Origin: Streptomyces sp. GKU 895
Lineage (GTDB): Bacteria; Actinomycetota; Actinomycetes; Streptomycetales; Streptomycetaceae
Reading direction: 5' to 3'
Length of the DNA stretch: 64,000 bases
Assembly: GCA_002027195.1 (NCBI GenBank)
Contig: MWJO01000020.1
Coordinates: 1 to 64,000 of the forward strand
Part shown: positions 27,786-36,257 of the stretch, piece after piece
How the letters are laid out: every line of letters starts with the position of its first letter
Numbering within the stretch: position 1 is the stretch's first letter
Translations under genes and position numbers: made by a program
The notes under the pieces: model-generated
Database searches by the model: none
What the model was told of the DNA's origin: nothing
The model's input: only the letters and a program-made list of their open reading frames with translations

Positions 27786-27810
27786 GAAGGCCGCCCGAGG
27801 GGCGGCCTTC
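27786..27810 (+). terminator. Transcription attenuator of trpEG
   Basis: Perfect 11-bp stem GAAGGCCGCCC / GGGCGGCCTTC with a GAG loop between the trp leader ORF and the anthranilate synthase gene, followed by GGTGTTT. When ribosomes do not stall at the Trp codons this hairpin should terminate transcription. Confidence 0.9.
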
Positions 27811-27861
27811 GGTGTTTCCGGGGTCGTTCCTCACATCGACGTCATCGACAGCTGAGGAACC

Positions 27862-29742
27862 ATGGACCTGACACAGCTCGTGCACGACGACCGCCCGTTC
27901 GCCCTGCTGCGCCGCCGCACACCGGGCCATGACGAGAACACCGTCGAGGTGTTCCTCGGCCCGGTCTCCTCGTACGACCGCCTCGCCGACCTGCCCGACG
28001 AGGGCCTCGCCCTCGTCCCCTTCCGGCAGATCCGCGAGCGCGGATTCGACGTGCGGGACGACGGGACACCCCTGACGGTGCTGGTCCCCGAGGAGACGCA
28101 CACGCTGGCCCTGCCGGACGCCCTCGCGCAGCTCCCCGCCCATGACGTCCGCGTCCAGAACGGCGGCTTCGACGTCGCCGACGAGGAGTACGGCGAGATC
28201 GTCGGCCGGGTGCTGCGCGAGGAGATCGGGCGGGGCGAGGGCGCGAACTTCGTGATCCGGCGGACGTACGAGGGCGAGATCCCGGGATTCTCCCGCGAGG
28301 ACGCGCTCGCCCTGTTCCGGCGGCTCCTCGTCGGTGAGCGGGGCGCCTACTGGACCTTCGTCGTCCACACCGGCGACCGCACCCTCGTCGGCGCCAGCCC
28401 CGAGGTGCATGTGCGGATGTCCGGCGGCACGGTCGTGATGAACCCGATCAGCGGGACGTACCGCTATCCCGCCGAGGGCCCCACCCCCGAGCACCTGCTC
28501 GACTTCCTCGCCGACGGCAAGGAGATCGAGGAGCTGTCGATGGTGGTCGACGAGGAGCTCAAGATGATGTGCACGGTCGGCGACATGGGTGGAGTGGTGA
28601 TCGGACCGCGCCTGAAGGAGATGGCCCACCTCGCGCACACCGAGTACGAGCTGCGCGGGAAGTCCTCTCTGGATGTGCGGGACGTGCTGCGGGAGACCAT
28701 GTTCGCGGCGACCGTCACCGGCTCCCCGGTGCAGAACGCCTGTCGGGTCATCGAGCGACACGAGGTCGGCGGGCGGGGCTACTACGCGGGCGCGCTGGCC
28801 CTGCTCGGCCGGGACTCGGGGGGCGCCCAGACCCTCGACTCCCCCATCCTGATCCGCACCGCCGACATCTCCACCGACGGCCGCCTGCGCGTCCCGGTCG
28901 GTGCCACCCTCGTCCGCGGTTCGGACCCGGCGAGCGAGGTGGCCGAGACGCACGCGAAGGCGGCGGGAGTGCTGGCGGCGCTGGGTGTACGACCGGCCCG
29001 CCCGCGCGCGGAGGAGGCGCGCCCGAGGCTGTCCGACGACCCCCGGGTGCGGGCCGCGCTCGACGGGCGCCGCTCCTCCCTCGCGCCGTTCTGGCTGCGG
29101 ATGCAGGAGCGGACTCAGGAGCTGGAGGGTCACGCGCTCGTCGTCGACGGCGAGGACACCTTCACGGCGATGCTCGCGCACGTCCTGCGCTCCAGTGGGC
29201 TGGAGGTGACCGTCCGGCGCTACGACGAGCCCGGTCTGCGCGAGGCGGTCCTCGCCCACGAGGGCCCGGTCGTCCTCGGCCCCGGCCCCGGCGACCCCTC
29301 CGACCTGACCGACCCGAAGATGCGCTTCCTGCGCGACCTCGCCGCCCGTGTCATCCGGGAGCACCGGCACGGTGTGCTCGGCGTCTGCCTCGGCCACGAG
29401 CTGATCGCGGCGGAGCTGGGCCTGGAGATCGTACGCAAGGAGGTGCCGTACCAGGGGGCGCAGACGACGGTCGACCTGTTCGGGCGCCAGGAGACCGTCG
29501 GCTTCTACAACAGCTTCGTGGCGCGCTGCGACGACGAGACGGCGGCCGAGCTGGCCGCGCACGAGGTCGAGGTGAGCCGGAGCGGGTCGTACGAGGTGCA
29601 CGCGCTGCGCGGACCGGGCTTCGCCGGTGTGCAGTTCCACCCGGAGTCGGTGCTGACGCTGAACGGGGCCGCGATCGTACGGGAGTTGACGGCTCAGCTG
29701 CGTGGCACGAGCACGTTCTCCGAGCGGCGGCCGGCCTTGTAG
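27862..29742 (+). CDS. trpEG: Fused anthranilate synthase (TrpE and TrpG domains)
   Basis: 626-residue bifunctional protein that makes anthranilate from chorismate and glutamine. The chorismate-binding domain (about residues 1-400) has MNPISGTYRYP, EIEELSMVVDEELKMM and ATVTGSPVQNACRVIE. The class I glutamine amidotransferase domain (about 430-620) has LGPGPGDPSDL, the nucleophile Cys in GVCLGHELIA and the His/Glu in VQFHPESVL. The fused layout resembles TrpEG/PhzE-type enzymes. The attenuator with Trp codons argues for a tryptophan rather than a phenazine role. The last 49 bases overlap tail-to-tail with the dehydrogenase gene. Confidence 0.93.
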   Translation: MDLTQLVHDDRPFALLRRRTPGHDENTVEVFLGPVSSYDRLADLPDEGLALVPFRQIRERGFDVRDDGTPLTVLVPEETHTLALPDALAQLPAHDVRVQNGGFDVADEEYGEIVGRVLREEIGRGEGANFVIRRTYEGEIPGFSREDALALFRRLLVGERGAYWTFVVHTGDRTLVGASPEVHVRMSGGTVVMNPISGTYRYPAEGPTPEHLLDFLADGKEIEELSMVVDEELKMMCTVGDMGGVVIGPRLKEMAHLAHTEYELRGKSSLDVRDVLRETMFAATVTGSPVQNACRVIERHEVGGRGYYAGALALLGRDSGGAQTLDSPILIRTADISTDGRLRVPVGATLVRGSDPASEVAETHAKAAGVLAALGVRPARPRAEEARPRLSDDPRVRAALDGRRSSLAPFWLRMQERTQELEGHALVVDGEDTFTAMLAHVLRSSGLEVTVRRYDEPGLREAVLAHEGPVVLGPGPGDPSDLTDPKMRFLRDLAARVIREHRHGVLGVCLGHELIAAELGLEIVRKEVPYQGAQTTVDLFGRQETVGFYNSFVARCDDETAAELAAHEVEVSRSGSYEVHALRGPGFAGVQFHPESVLTLNGAAIVRELTAQLRGTSTFSERRPAL

Positions 29743-30689
29743 TCGAGGACGTTGCGCACCGTGGCGTCGACGATCTGGCCGACGGCGTCCTCGGTGTAGT
29801 ACGCCTGGTGGGACGTGACCAGGACGTTCGGGAAGGTGACCAGGCGGGCCAGGGTGTCGTCCTCGATGGCCTCCAGGGACCTGTCGAGGAAGAACAGGCC
29901 CGCCTCCGCCTCGTACACGTCGAGGCCGACGCCCGCGAAGCGGCCCGCGCGCAGTTCGGTGACGAGGGCCGCGGTGTCGATGAGGCCGCCGCGGCTGGAG
30001 TTGACCAGGATCGCGTCGTCCCGCATCGCCCTCAGGGCGGCGGCGTCGATGAGGTGCCTGGTCTCCGGCATCAGCGGGACGTGCAGGGTGACCAGGTCGG
30101 ACTCGGCGAGGAGCTGCTCCTTGGGGACGTACTTCATGCCGAGTTCCAGGCAGGCGGGGTTCTCGGCGATGTCCCAGCCGAGCAGCTTCATGCCGAAGCC
30201 GTGGGCGATCCGGGTGAAGGCCTCGCCGATCTTGCCGGTGCCGAGGACGCCCGCGGTGCGGCCGTGCAGGTCGCGGCCCATCAGACCGTCGAGGCGGAAG
30301 TCGAAGTCGCGGGTGCGGGTGGAGGCGCGGACGATCCGCCGGTTGACGGCCATGGCGAGGGTCCAGGCGAACTCGGCGACGGAGTACGGCGAGTAGTACG
30401 AGACGCGGGCGATGGTCATGCCGAGCCGCTCGGCGACCTTGAGGTCGATGTTGTTGAAGCCGGTGGAGCGCTGGGCGATCATCCGGGTGCCGCCGGCCGC
30501 GAGGACCTCCAGGACGCGCGGGCCGAGGTCGGCGTTGACGCTGGTGGAGACGGCCTCGTAGCCGGCCGCGATGGGGGCGGTGTCCTCGTTGAGGAAGACG
30601 TCCAGGCAGCGGACCTCGTGGTGGCCCCGGAAGGCCCGCTCGATCAGGGGCTTCTCGTCGGCCTGGACACCGAACGCGAGGATCTCCAC
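29694..30689 (-). CDS. D-isomer-specific 2-hydroxyacid dehydrogenase (D-lactate dehydrogenase type)
   Basis: 331-residue NAD-dependent dehydrogenase. The Rossmann motif is AGVLGTGKIGEAFTRIA; catalytic Arg is in LVNSSRGGLID, Glu in VGLDVYEAEAG and His in VTSHQAYYTEDAV. The sequence YEAEAGLFFLDRS is typical of D-lactate dehydrogenases (LdhA type). GTG at 30689 follows CCGGAGGG. The 3' end overlaps the end of trpEG on the other strand by 49 bases. Confidence 0.9.
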   Translation of the reverse strand: MEILAFGVQADEKPLIERAFRGHHEVRCLDVFLNEDTAPIAAGYEAVSTSVNADLGPRVLEVLAAGGTRMIAQRSTGFNNIDLKVAERLGMTIARVSYYSPYSVAEFAWTLAMAVNRRIVRASTRTRDFDFRLDGLMGRDLHGRTAGVLGTGKIGEAFTRIAHGFGMKLLGWDIAENPACLELGMKYVPKEQLLAESDLVTLHVPLMPETRHLIDAAALRAMRDDAILVNSSRGGLIDTAALVTELRAGRFAGVGLDVYEAEAGLFFLDRSLEAIEDDTLARLVTFPNVLVTSHQAYYTEDAVGQIVDATVRNVLDYKAGRRSENVLVPRS

Positions 30690-30782
30690 GCGGCCCTCCG
30701 GGGGTACGCCGGATTTGTCTGGTCCTGGCGAATATCTCACAGACCCCCGCGGAGGCGCTCCGTGAGCGCGTCCCCGCACATG

Positions 30783-30817
30783 CCGAACGCCGCCACGGAA
30801 ACCGCGACGGCGTTCGG
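30783..30817 (-). terminator. Terminator hairpin downstream of pfkA
   Basis: Inverted repeat CCGAACGCCG / CGGCGTTCGG with a 15-base interior, 23 bases beyond the pfkA stop codon. Confidence 0.65.
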
Positions 30818-30839
30818 GGTCCGGGTCCGGCCGGGGTGG

Positions 30840-31868
30840 TCAGCCGAAGAACACCCCCACCTCCGCGTACAGCTCCGGGTCGACCGTCTTCAGCTTGGCC
30901 GTGGCGTCCGAGATCGGCACGCGGACGATGTCGGTGCCGCGCAGCGCGACCATCTTCCCGAAGTCGCCGTCCCGTACGGCGTCGATGGCGTGCAGGCCGA
31001 AGCGGGTGGCGAGCCAGCGGTCGAAGGCGCTGGGGGTGCCGCCGCGCTGGATGTGCCCGAGCACGGTCGTGCGGGCCTCCTTGCCGGTCCGCTTCTCGAT
31101 CTCCTTGCCGAGCCATTCGCCGACCCCGGACAGCCGGACGTGCCCGAAGGAGTCCAGCGACCCGTCCTTGAGGACCATGTCGCCGTCCTTCGGCATGGCG
31201 CCCTCGGCGACGACGACGATCGGGGCGTACGACGCCTTGAAGCGGGAGGTGATCCAGGCGCACACCTGGTCGAGGTCGAAGCGCTGCTCGGGGATGAGGA
31301 TGACGTTGGCGCCGCCGGCGAGGCCGGAGTGCAGGGCGATCCAGCCGGCGTGCCGGCCCATCACCTCGCAGACGAGGACCCGCATGTGGGACTCGGCGGT
31401 GGTGTGCAGCCGGTCGATGGCCTCGGTGGCGATGCCGACCGCGGTGTCGAAGCCGAAGGTGTAGTCGGTGGCGGACAGGTCGTTGTCGATGGTCTTCGGT
31501 ACGCCGACGACGGAGACGCCGTACTCGTCGGTGAGCCGTGCGGCCACGCCCAGGGTGTCCTCGCCGCCGATCGCGATCATCGCGTCGACCTCCAGCTTGG
31601 CGAGGTTCTCCTTGATCCGGCGGATGCCGTTCTCCTGCTTCAGGGGGTTCGTCCGCGAGGAGCCGAGGATGGTGCCGCCGCGGGGCAGGATGCCGCGCAC
31701 GGCGGGGATGTCGAGGCGGACGGTGTCGCCCTCCAGGGGCCCGCGCCAGCCGTCCCGGAAGCCGACGAAGTCATAGCCGTACTCCTGCACGCCCTTGCGG
31801 ACGATGCCCCGGATGACGGCGTTGAGCCCGGGGCAGTCGCCGCCTCCGGTCAGTACTCCGACCCGCAT
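30840..31868 (-). CDS. pfkA: 6-phosphofructokinase
   Basis: 342-residue phosphofructokinase of glycolysis. Key motifs: VGVLTGGGDCPGLNAVIRG, AIGGEDTLGVAARL, VVGVPKTIDNDLSAT, and EVMGRHAGWIAL. The Asp in GGEDT and the Lys in PKTIDND are the residues seen in PPi-type enzymes. However, I recall that the S. coelicolor enzyme of this type uses ATP, so the phosphoryl donor cannot be settled from these residues. The ATG at 31868 is chosen because the first strand begins MRVGVLTGG. A Crp-like site lies upstream. Confidence 0.93.
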   Translation of the reverse strand: MRVGVLTGGGDCPGLNAVIRGIVRKGVQEYGYDFVGFRDGWRGPLEGDTVRLDIPAVRGILPRGGTILGSSRTNPLKQENGIRRIKENLAKLEVDAMIAIGGEDTLGVAARLTDEYGVSVVGVPKTIDNDLSATDYTFGFDTAVGIATEAIDRLHTTAESHMRVLVCEVMGRHAGWIALHSGLAGGANVILIPEQRFDLDQVCAWITSRFKASYAPIVVVAEGAMPKDGDMVLKDGSLDSFGHVRLSGVGEWLGKEIEKRTGKEARTTVLGHIQRGGTPSAFDRWLATRFGLHAIDAVRDGDFGKMVALRGTDIVRVPISDATAKLKTVDPELYAEVGVFFG

Positions 31869-31914
31869 GGAAATGTCCCTTCGCCGCGGTTGCCTGGTGA
31901 AGGCCACGCTAATG

Positions 31915-31928
31915 GTGATCCAGGTCAC
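31915..31928. promoter_or_regulatory. Crp-like binding site upstream of pfkA
   Basis: GTGATCCAGGTCAC fits the GTG-N6-GNCAC form reported for Streptomyces Crp and lies about 50 bases before the pfkA start. The rest of the 153-base region up to the response regulator gene shows only a small repeat of CTCGTCGGTTGGTT-like words. Confidence 0.45.
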
Positions 31929-32021
31929 ACAGGGATGGGCGGGAAGGGCAATTCCGGTGAATCAATGGGCGGTTGGTTTACTCGTCGGTTGGTTCGCTCG
32001 TCGGCAAACCCGACGGTCTGT

Positions 32022-32699
32022 CTACTCGTCGTCCAGGCCGCGCTCTATCGCGTACCTGACCAGCTCCACCCTGTTGTGCAGCTGGAGCTTGCCCAGGGTG
32101 TTCTGGACGTGGTTCTGGACCGTGCGGTGGGAGATGACCAGGCGCTCGGCGATCTGCTTGTAGCTCAGGCCCTTGGCGACAAGGCGCAGCACCTCGGTCT
32201 CGCGGTCGGTGAGTTCGGGCGCCTTGGGCTGGTCGGCGTCGGCGGCGGGCGCGGGCTCGGAGGCGAGGCGGCGGTACTCACCGAGGACCAGACCGGCGAG
32301 GCCCGGCGTGAACACCGGGTCCCCGACCGCCGTCCGGCGCACCGCGTCGAGCAGCTCCTCCGTGGACGCCGACTTCAGCAGATAGCCGGTCGCGCCCGAC
32401 TTCACGGCCTCCAGCACGTCGGCGTGCTCGCCGCTGGCGGACAGCACCAACACCCGCAACGCCGGGTTGTGGCCGACGAGTTCCTTGCAGACCTGGACGC
32501 CGGGCTTGAGCGGCAGGTTCAGGTCGAGCACGAGCACATCGGGTCCGGCCGCCTTGGCCCGGCGTACCGCCTGGTCGCCGTCGCCCGCGGTGGCCACCAC
32601 CTCGAAGCCGGACTCGCCCAGGTCGCGGGCGACCGCGTCGCGCCACATCGGGTGGTCGTCGACCACCATCACCTTGATCGGGCCCTGCTGCTCACTCAT
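32022..32699 (-). CDS. NarL/LuxR-family response regulator
   Basis: 225-residue response regulator. The receiver domain has acidic DDHPMWRD, phospho-acceptor Asp in DVLVLDLNLPL and the conserved Lys in GYLLKSAS. The LuxR helix-turn-helix is LTDRETEVLRLVAKGLSYKQ followed by IAERLVISHRT. The ATG lies inside the end of the sensor kinase gene (4-base overlap), so the two form one two-component operon. Target genes are unknown. Confidence 0.94.
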   Translation of the reverse strand: MSEQQGPIKVMVVDDHPMWRDAVARDLGESGFEVVATAGDGDQAVRRAKAAGPDVLVLDLNLPLKPGVQVCKELVGHNPALRVLVLSASGEHADVLEAVKSGATGYLLKSASTEELLDAVRRTAVGDPVFTPGLAGLVLGEYRRLASEPAPAADADQPKAPELTDRETEVLRLVAKGLSYKQIAERLVISHRTVQNHVQNTLGKLQLHNRVELVRYAIERGLDDE

Positions 32700-33910
32700 C
32701 GCTGTCCTGCCTTCCCCCGTGAAGCCTTCGGTACCTTCAGTTCGACCTCCGTGCCCTGCCCGGGCACCGAGATCAGCTCGGCGCTGCCGCCGAGGTCGCG
32801 CAGTCGCCCCCGGATGGACAGGGCGACCCCCATCCGCCCCTCACCCTCGGCCTGGGCGAGCCGCCCCTCCGGGATGCCCGGCCCGTCGTCCCGTACGGTC
32901 ACGATCACCTCGTCGGGCTCGTCCTCGACCAGGATCCACGCGCGCGCCTGCTCCCCCGCATGCTTGCGTACGTTGTCCAGGGTGGCCCCCACCGCGGCGG
33001 CCAGCTCCCGCGCGGCGGCCGGGGGCAGCTCCACCGGCGCACCGGGCTCGGCGAAGCTGACCTTGGCGGCGGCGAACGGGGCCAGCAGGGCGCGGAGATC
33101 GACGGGACCCTCGGGCTCCGGCTCGTCGACGGCCCGTACGACCGCGCCCAGGGCCGCGTCCTCGGACGCCCAGGAGACCCGCGTCAGCCCGCCGGAGACC
33201 AGAGTGCGCAGCGCCACCTCCTGCTCGCCCGCCATCCGGCCCAGCTCGGCCGCCTCGCCGCCGAGGACGGCGCCGCGCCGCTGCACCATGGCCAGCACCT
33301 GGAGCACGCTGTCGTGGATGTCCCGGGCCAGCCGCTCCCGCTCCCTGGTCGCCGCCTCGATCTCCAGGGCGCGGGCGAGGGTGCGCTCGGAGGCGCGGGC
33401 GACCTCGACGACGTAGCCGATGGCGATGGAGGCGACCCAGACCAGGATCACGTTGTGGATGGTGTCCCGGGCCGGGGCACCGCGCTCGATGAGGTTGGCG
33501 ACGGCGACCGGCGTGGAGGCGAACGCGGCCCAGCGCCAGCCGCCCTTGATGGCGAACGCGAGGACCGAGCCGGCCGTCCATATCGACGGCAGGGTCGGGC
33601 CGCCGCTGTCGATGTGCGCGTCGTTGACGACCAGCGGGGTGAGCACGATGCCGGTGAGGGCGATCGTCAGGTCGGCGGCGAGGAAACGCTTGGTGCAGGC
33701 CGCCTCGTTCTGGACACGGGGCAGCGTGGCGAGCGTCCACACGCACAGGACGACGAAGTAGCCGATGGCGATGCCGGGGCGGTCGTAGTCGTCGTACTGC
33801 GTGGCGAACAGGCCCACCGCGTACAGCATGGTCAGCACCCGGTAGCCGGTCAGCGCACGCCACAGCGGCAGTTCGACCGACATCCTCATGACACGCTCAC
33901 GCCTGGCCAT
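32696..33910 (-). CDS. MacS-type sensor histidine kinase
   Basis: 404-residue sensor kinase. The N-terminal 170 residues contain about five to six membrane helices, as in the MacS family (DUF5931-type input). The HisKA_3 region is RERERLARDIHDSVLQVLAM with the phospho-accepting His. The ATPase part has TLDNVRKHAGE (N box) and VRDDGPGIPEG (G1 box). It is the cognate partner of the overlapping response regulator. The input signal is not evident; MacS-like kinases have been linked to membrane conditions. Confidence 0.9.
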   Translation of the reverse strand: MARRERVMRMSVELPLWRALTGYRVLTMLYAVGLFATQYDDYDRPGIAIGYFVVLCVWTLATLPRVQNEAACTKRFLAADLTIALTGIVLTPLVVNDAHIDSGGPTLPSIWTAGSVLAFAIKGGWRWAAFASTPVAVANLIERGAPARDTIHNVILVWVASIAIGYVVEVARASERTLARALEIEAATRERERLARDIHDSVLQVLAMVQRRGAVLGGEAAELGRMAGEQEVALRTLVSGGLTRVSWASEDAALGAVVRAVDEPEPEGPVDLRALLAPFAAAKVSFAEPGAPVELPPAAARELAAAVGATLDNVRKHAGEQARAWILVEDEPDEVIVTVRDDGPGIPEGRLAQAEGEGRMGVALSIRGRLRDLGGSAELISVPGQGTEVELKVPKASRGKAGQR

Positions 33911-33939
33911 GTCTCCCCCACCCGTCCCCCAGGAGCCCG

Positions 33940-34701
33940 CTAGGACCCGGAGCGTTCCTTCTCAGCCTGCGTGAGGGCGGCCTTCGCCGCCTTCTCGGCT
34001 TCCTTCTCGGCCTTGGCCGCCTCCGCGATCTGCCGCTTGGCGGCGGTCGCGTAGATGTCGACGTACTCCTGGCCGGAGAGCTTCATGATCTCGTACATGA
34101 CCTCGTCGGTCACCGCGCGCAGCACGAAGCGGTCGTGCTCCATGCCGTGGTACCGGCCGAAGTCCAGCGGCTTGCCGATGCGGATGCCCGGCCGCATGAG
34201 CTTGGGCATCACCTTGCCCGGCGGCTGGATCTTCTCCGTGTCGATCATGGCGACCGGGATGACCGGCGCGCCGGTGGCGAGCGCCACGCGCGCGAGGCCG
34301 CCCGGCTTGCCCCGGTAGAGGCGGCCGTCGGGCGAGCGGGTGCCCTCCGGGTAGATCCCGAACAGCTCACCGCGCTCCAGGACCTCGATGCCGCTCTTGA
34401 TGGCCGCCTCGCCCGCGCCGCGCGCGCCGGAGCGGTCCACGGGGAGCTGGCCGACGCCCTTGAAGAAGGCGGCCGTCAGACGGCCCTTCACCCCGGGCGT
34501 GGTGAAGTACTCGGCCTTCGCGATGAAGGTGACCTTGCGGTCGAGGACCGCGGGCAGGAAGAAGGAGTCCGAGAAGGAGAGGTGGTTGCTCGCCAGGATC
34601 GCGGGGCCCTCGGCCGGGATGTTCTCGGCGCCCTCCACCCAGGGCCTGAAGGCGACCTTCAGCGGCCCTCCGATGGCGACCTTCATCGTTCCGTACAACA
34701 A
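33940..34701 (-). CDS. 1-acyl-sn-glycerol-3-phosphate acyltransferase
   Basis: 253-residue PlsC-family acyltransferase of phospholipid synthesis. The catalytic HX4D is ASNHLSFSDSFF and the phosphate-binding motif is GIYPEGTRSPDG. A charged Lys/Ala/Glu-rich tail (about residues 220-253) may be a coiled coil. The start appears to be TTG at 34701: AGGAGG stands 7 bases upstream, whereas the in-frame ATG at 34686 has no ribosome site at proper spacing. Confidence 0.9.
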   Translation of the reverse strand: MLYGTMKVAIGGPLKVAFRPWVEGAENIPAEGPAILASNHLSFSDSFFLPAVLDRKVTFIAKAEYFTTPGVKGRLTAAFFKGVGQLPVDRSGARGAGEAAIKSGIEVLERGELFGIYPEGTRSPDGRLYRGKPGGLARVALATGAPVIPVAMIDTEKIQPPGKVMPKLMRPGIRIGKPLDFGRYHGMEHDRFVLRAVTDEVMYEIMKLSGQEYVDIYATAAKRQIAEAAKAEKEAEKAAKAALTQAEKERSGS

Positions 34702-34855
34702 CCGAGTGCCTCCTGTGTCTGTCGATCAGACCTTAACCCGGAGCACCGTCGAAGGAGCCGACGACCCTGGTCGGTGTCAGTGCGGTCGCGTACGGTGAAG
34801 TACCTGCGCACGATCCCATGAACACGCAACCGACCCCATGAACAGGAGACCGAAG

Positions 34856-35638
34856 GTGCCGGTCCTCCCTGGAGCCGAGCCGTTCCGCCATGAGGGCGGG
34901 GAGACGGGTGTCCTCCTCTGCCACGGTTTCACCGGTTCCCCGCAGTCGCTGCGCCCCTGGGCGGAGCACCTCGCCGAGCGCGGCCTGACGGTGTCGCTGC
35001 CCCTGCTGCCGGGCCACGGCACCCGTTGGGAGGACATGCAGCTCACCGGCTGGCAGGACTGGTACGCCGAGGTGGACCGCGAGCTGCGCGCCCTCACCGA
35101 GCGCTGCTCCGCCGTGTTCGTGGGCGGCTTGTCGATGGGCGGCGCGCTCGCCCTGCGCCTCGCGGCGAAGCACGGCGACGCGGTGCGGGGCGTGATCGTC
35201 GTCAACCCGGCGAACCGTATGCACGGCCTCGCGCCGTACGCCCTTCCGGTGGCCCGTCATCTCCTGCGGTCGACTCCGGGCATCGCCGACGACATCGCCA
35301 AGGAGGGCCGGCACGAACTGGGCTACGACCGGGTGCCGCTGCACGCCGCGCACTCCCTGCGGGCCTTCTTCCGGCTGGCCGACGGCGAGTTGCCGCAGGT
35401 CACCCAGCCGCTGTTGCTGCTGCGCAGCGCCGAGGACCATGTCGTACCGGCCGCCGACTCCGCGCGCGTGCTGAGCCGGGTGTCGTCGACGGACGTATCG
35501 GAGATCGTGCTGGAACAGAGCTATCACGTGGCGACGTTGGACCATGACGCGGAGCGGATCTTCGAGGAGAGCTCCGCGTTCATCGGCCGGCTCGCCGCCG
35601 GCTCCGGCAGCAAGGAAGGGACGGCCGTACGTGGCTGA
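34856..35638 (+). CDS. Alpha/beta hydrolase (carboxylesterase/monoacylglycerol lipase type)
   Basis: 260-residue hydrolase. Nucleophile Ser is in FVGGLSMGGALALRLA, the oxyanion segment is VLLCHGFTGSPQSLRPWA, Asp is in SAEDHVVPA and His in SYHVATLDHD. The fold resembles bacterial monoglyceride lipases and Est30-like carboxylesterases. GTG at 34856 is preferred (AGGAG 7 bases upstream) over the ATG at 34838. The 3' end overlaps the next gene by 8 bases. Confidence 0.88.
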   Translation: MPVLPGAEPFRHEGGETGVLLCHGFTGSPQSLRPWAEHLAERGLTVSLPLLPGHGTRWEDMQLTGWQDWYAEVDRELRALTERCSAVFVGGLSMGGALALRLAAKHGDAVRGVIVVNPANRMHGLAPYALPVARHLLRSTPGIADDIAKEGRHELGYDRVPLHAAHSLRAFFRLADGELPQVTQPLLLLRSAEDHVVPAADSARVLSRVSSTDVSEIVLEQSYHVATLDHDAERIFEESSAFIGRLAAGSGSKEGTAVRG

Positions 35639-36257
35639 GTACGACTCGGACCGCGAGGACCGGGAGAACCGCGACGACCGCGATGACCGCGACGGTCTCG
35701 GCCCGGAGGAGCAGCACGTCCCCTTCGACGAGGCCGCCGCCTGGGAGGCGATCGTCGCCGGGTACGGCGAGGAGCCGCCGGACCCGCCGGGCGCCAAGCC
35801 GTTCAAGTCGGTGGAGGACCTGGCCCTGCTGGAGCCGGAGACCAACGACACCGACAGCGGCACCGCCCCGGCAGCCGAGAAGCCGAAGGCGGACGAGAAG
35901 CCCGCCCCGGCCAAGCCGCTGGGCAGCTCCGTGGCCTTCGCGCCCGGCGTCGGCCCGCGCGACTACACGACGCCGGAACCGACCGAGGACGACTTCGACG
36001 AGGACGACGAGGGTCACTTCGTCCCGCCGGAGCCGCCCCCGCTGCCGGACGCCGACACCACGGCCAAGTTCGCGTGGCTCGCGGTGCTGGGCGGTCCGCT
36101 GCTCCTGCTGCTGGCGGTCCTGCTCCGCTGGGACATGACCTGGTGGCTCGCCACGATCGGGATCGGCGGCTTCCTGGGCGGCTTCGCGACGCTGGTGATG
36201 CGGATGCGGACGGACGAGGACGAGGACGACGACCCCGGCCGGGGAGCCGTCGTCTAG
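35631..36257 (+). CDS. Acidic hypothetical membrane protein
   Basis: 208-residue protein that I cannot assign to a known family. It begins with a highly charged stretch rich in Asp, Arg and Glu (DREDRENRDDRDDRDG), has a Pro/Asp-rich middle, and ends with two hydrophobic segments (WLAVLGGPLLLLLAVLL and WWLATIGIGGFLGGFATLVM), then an acidic tail. The GTG start overlaps the hydrolase stop codon, with AAGGAAGGG upstream, suggesting translational coupling. Confidence 0.8.
   Translation: MAEYDSDREDRENRDDRDDRDGLGPEEQHVPFDEAAAWEAIVAGYGEEPPDPPGAKPFKSVEDLALLEPETNDTDSGTAPAAEKPKADEKPAPAKPLGSSVAFAPGVGPRDYTTPEPTEDDFDEDDEGHFVPPEPPPLPDADTTAKFAWLAVLGGPLLLLLAVLLRWDMTWWLATIGIGGFLGGFATLVMRMRTDEDEDDDPGRGAVV

Noticed and set aside
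28569-33416. 1615-codon open frame on the plus strand
   Set aside because: It runs antisense to pfkA, the two-component genes and the dehydrogenase and in a second frame of trpEG. Long open shadow frames are expected in GC-rich DNA; composition is Arg/Gly/Ala-rich without domains.
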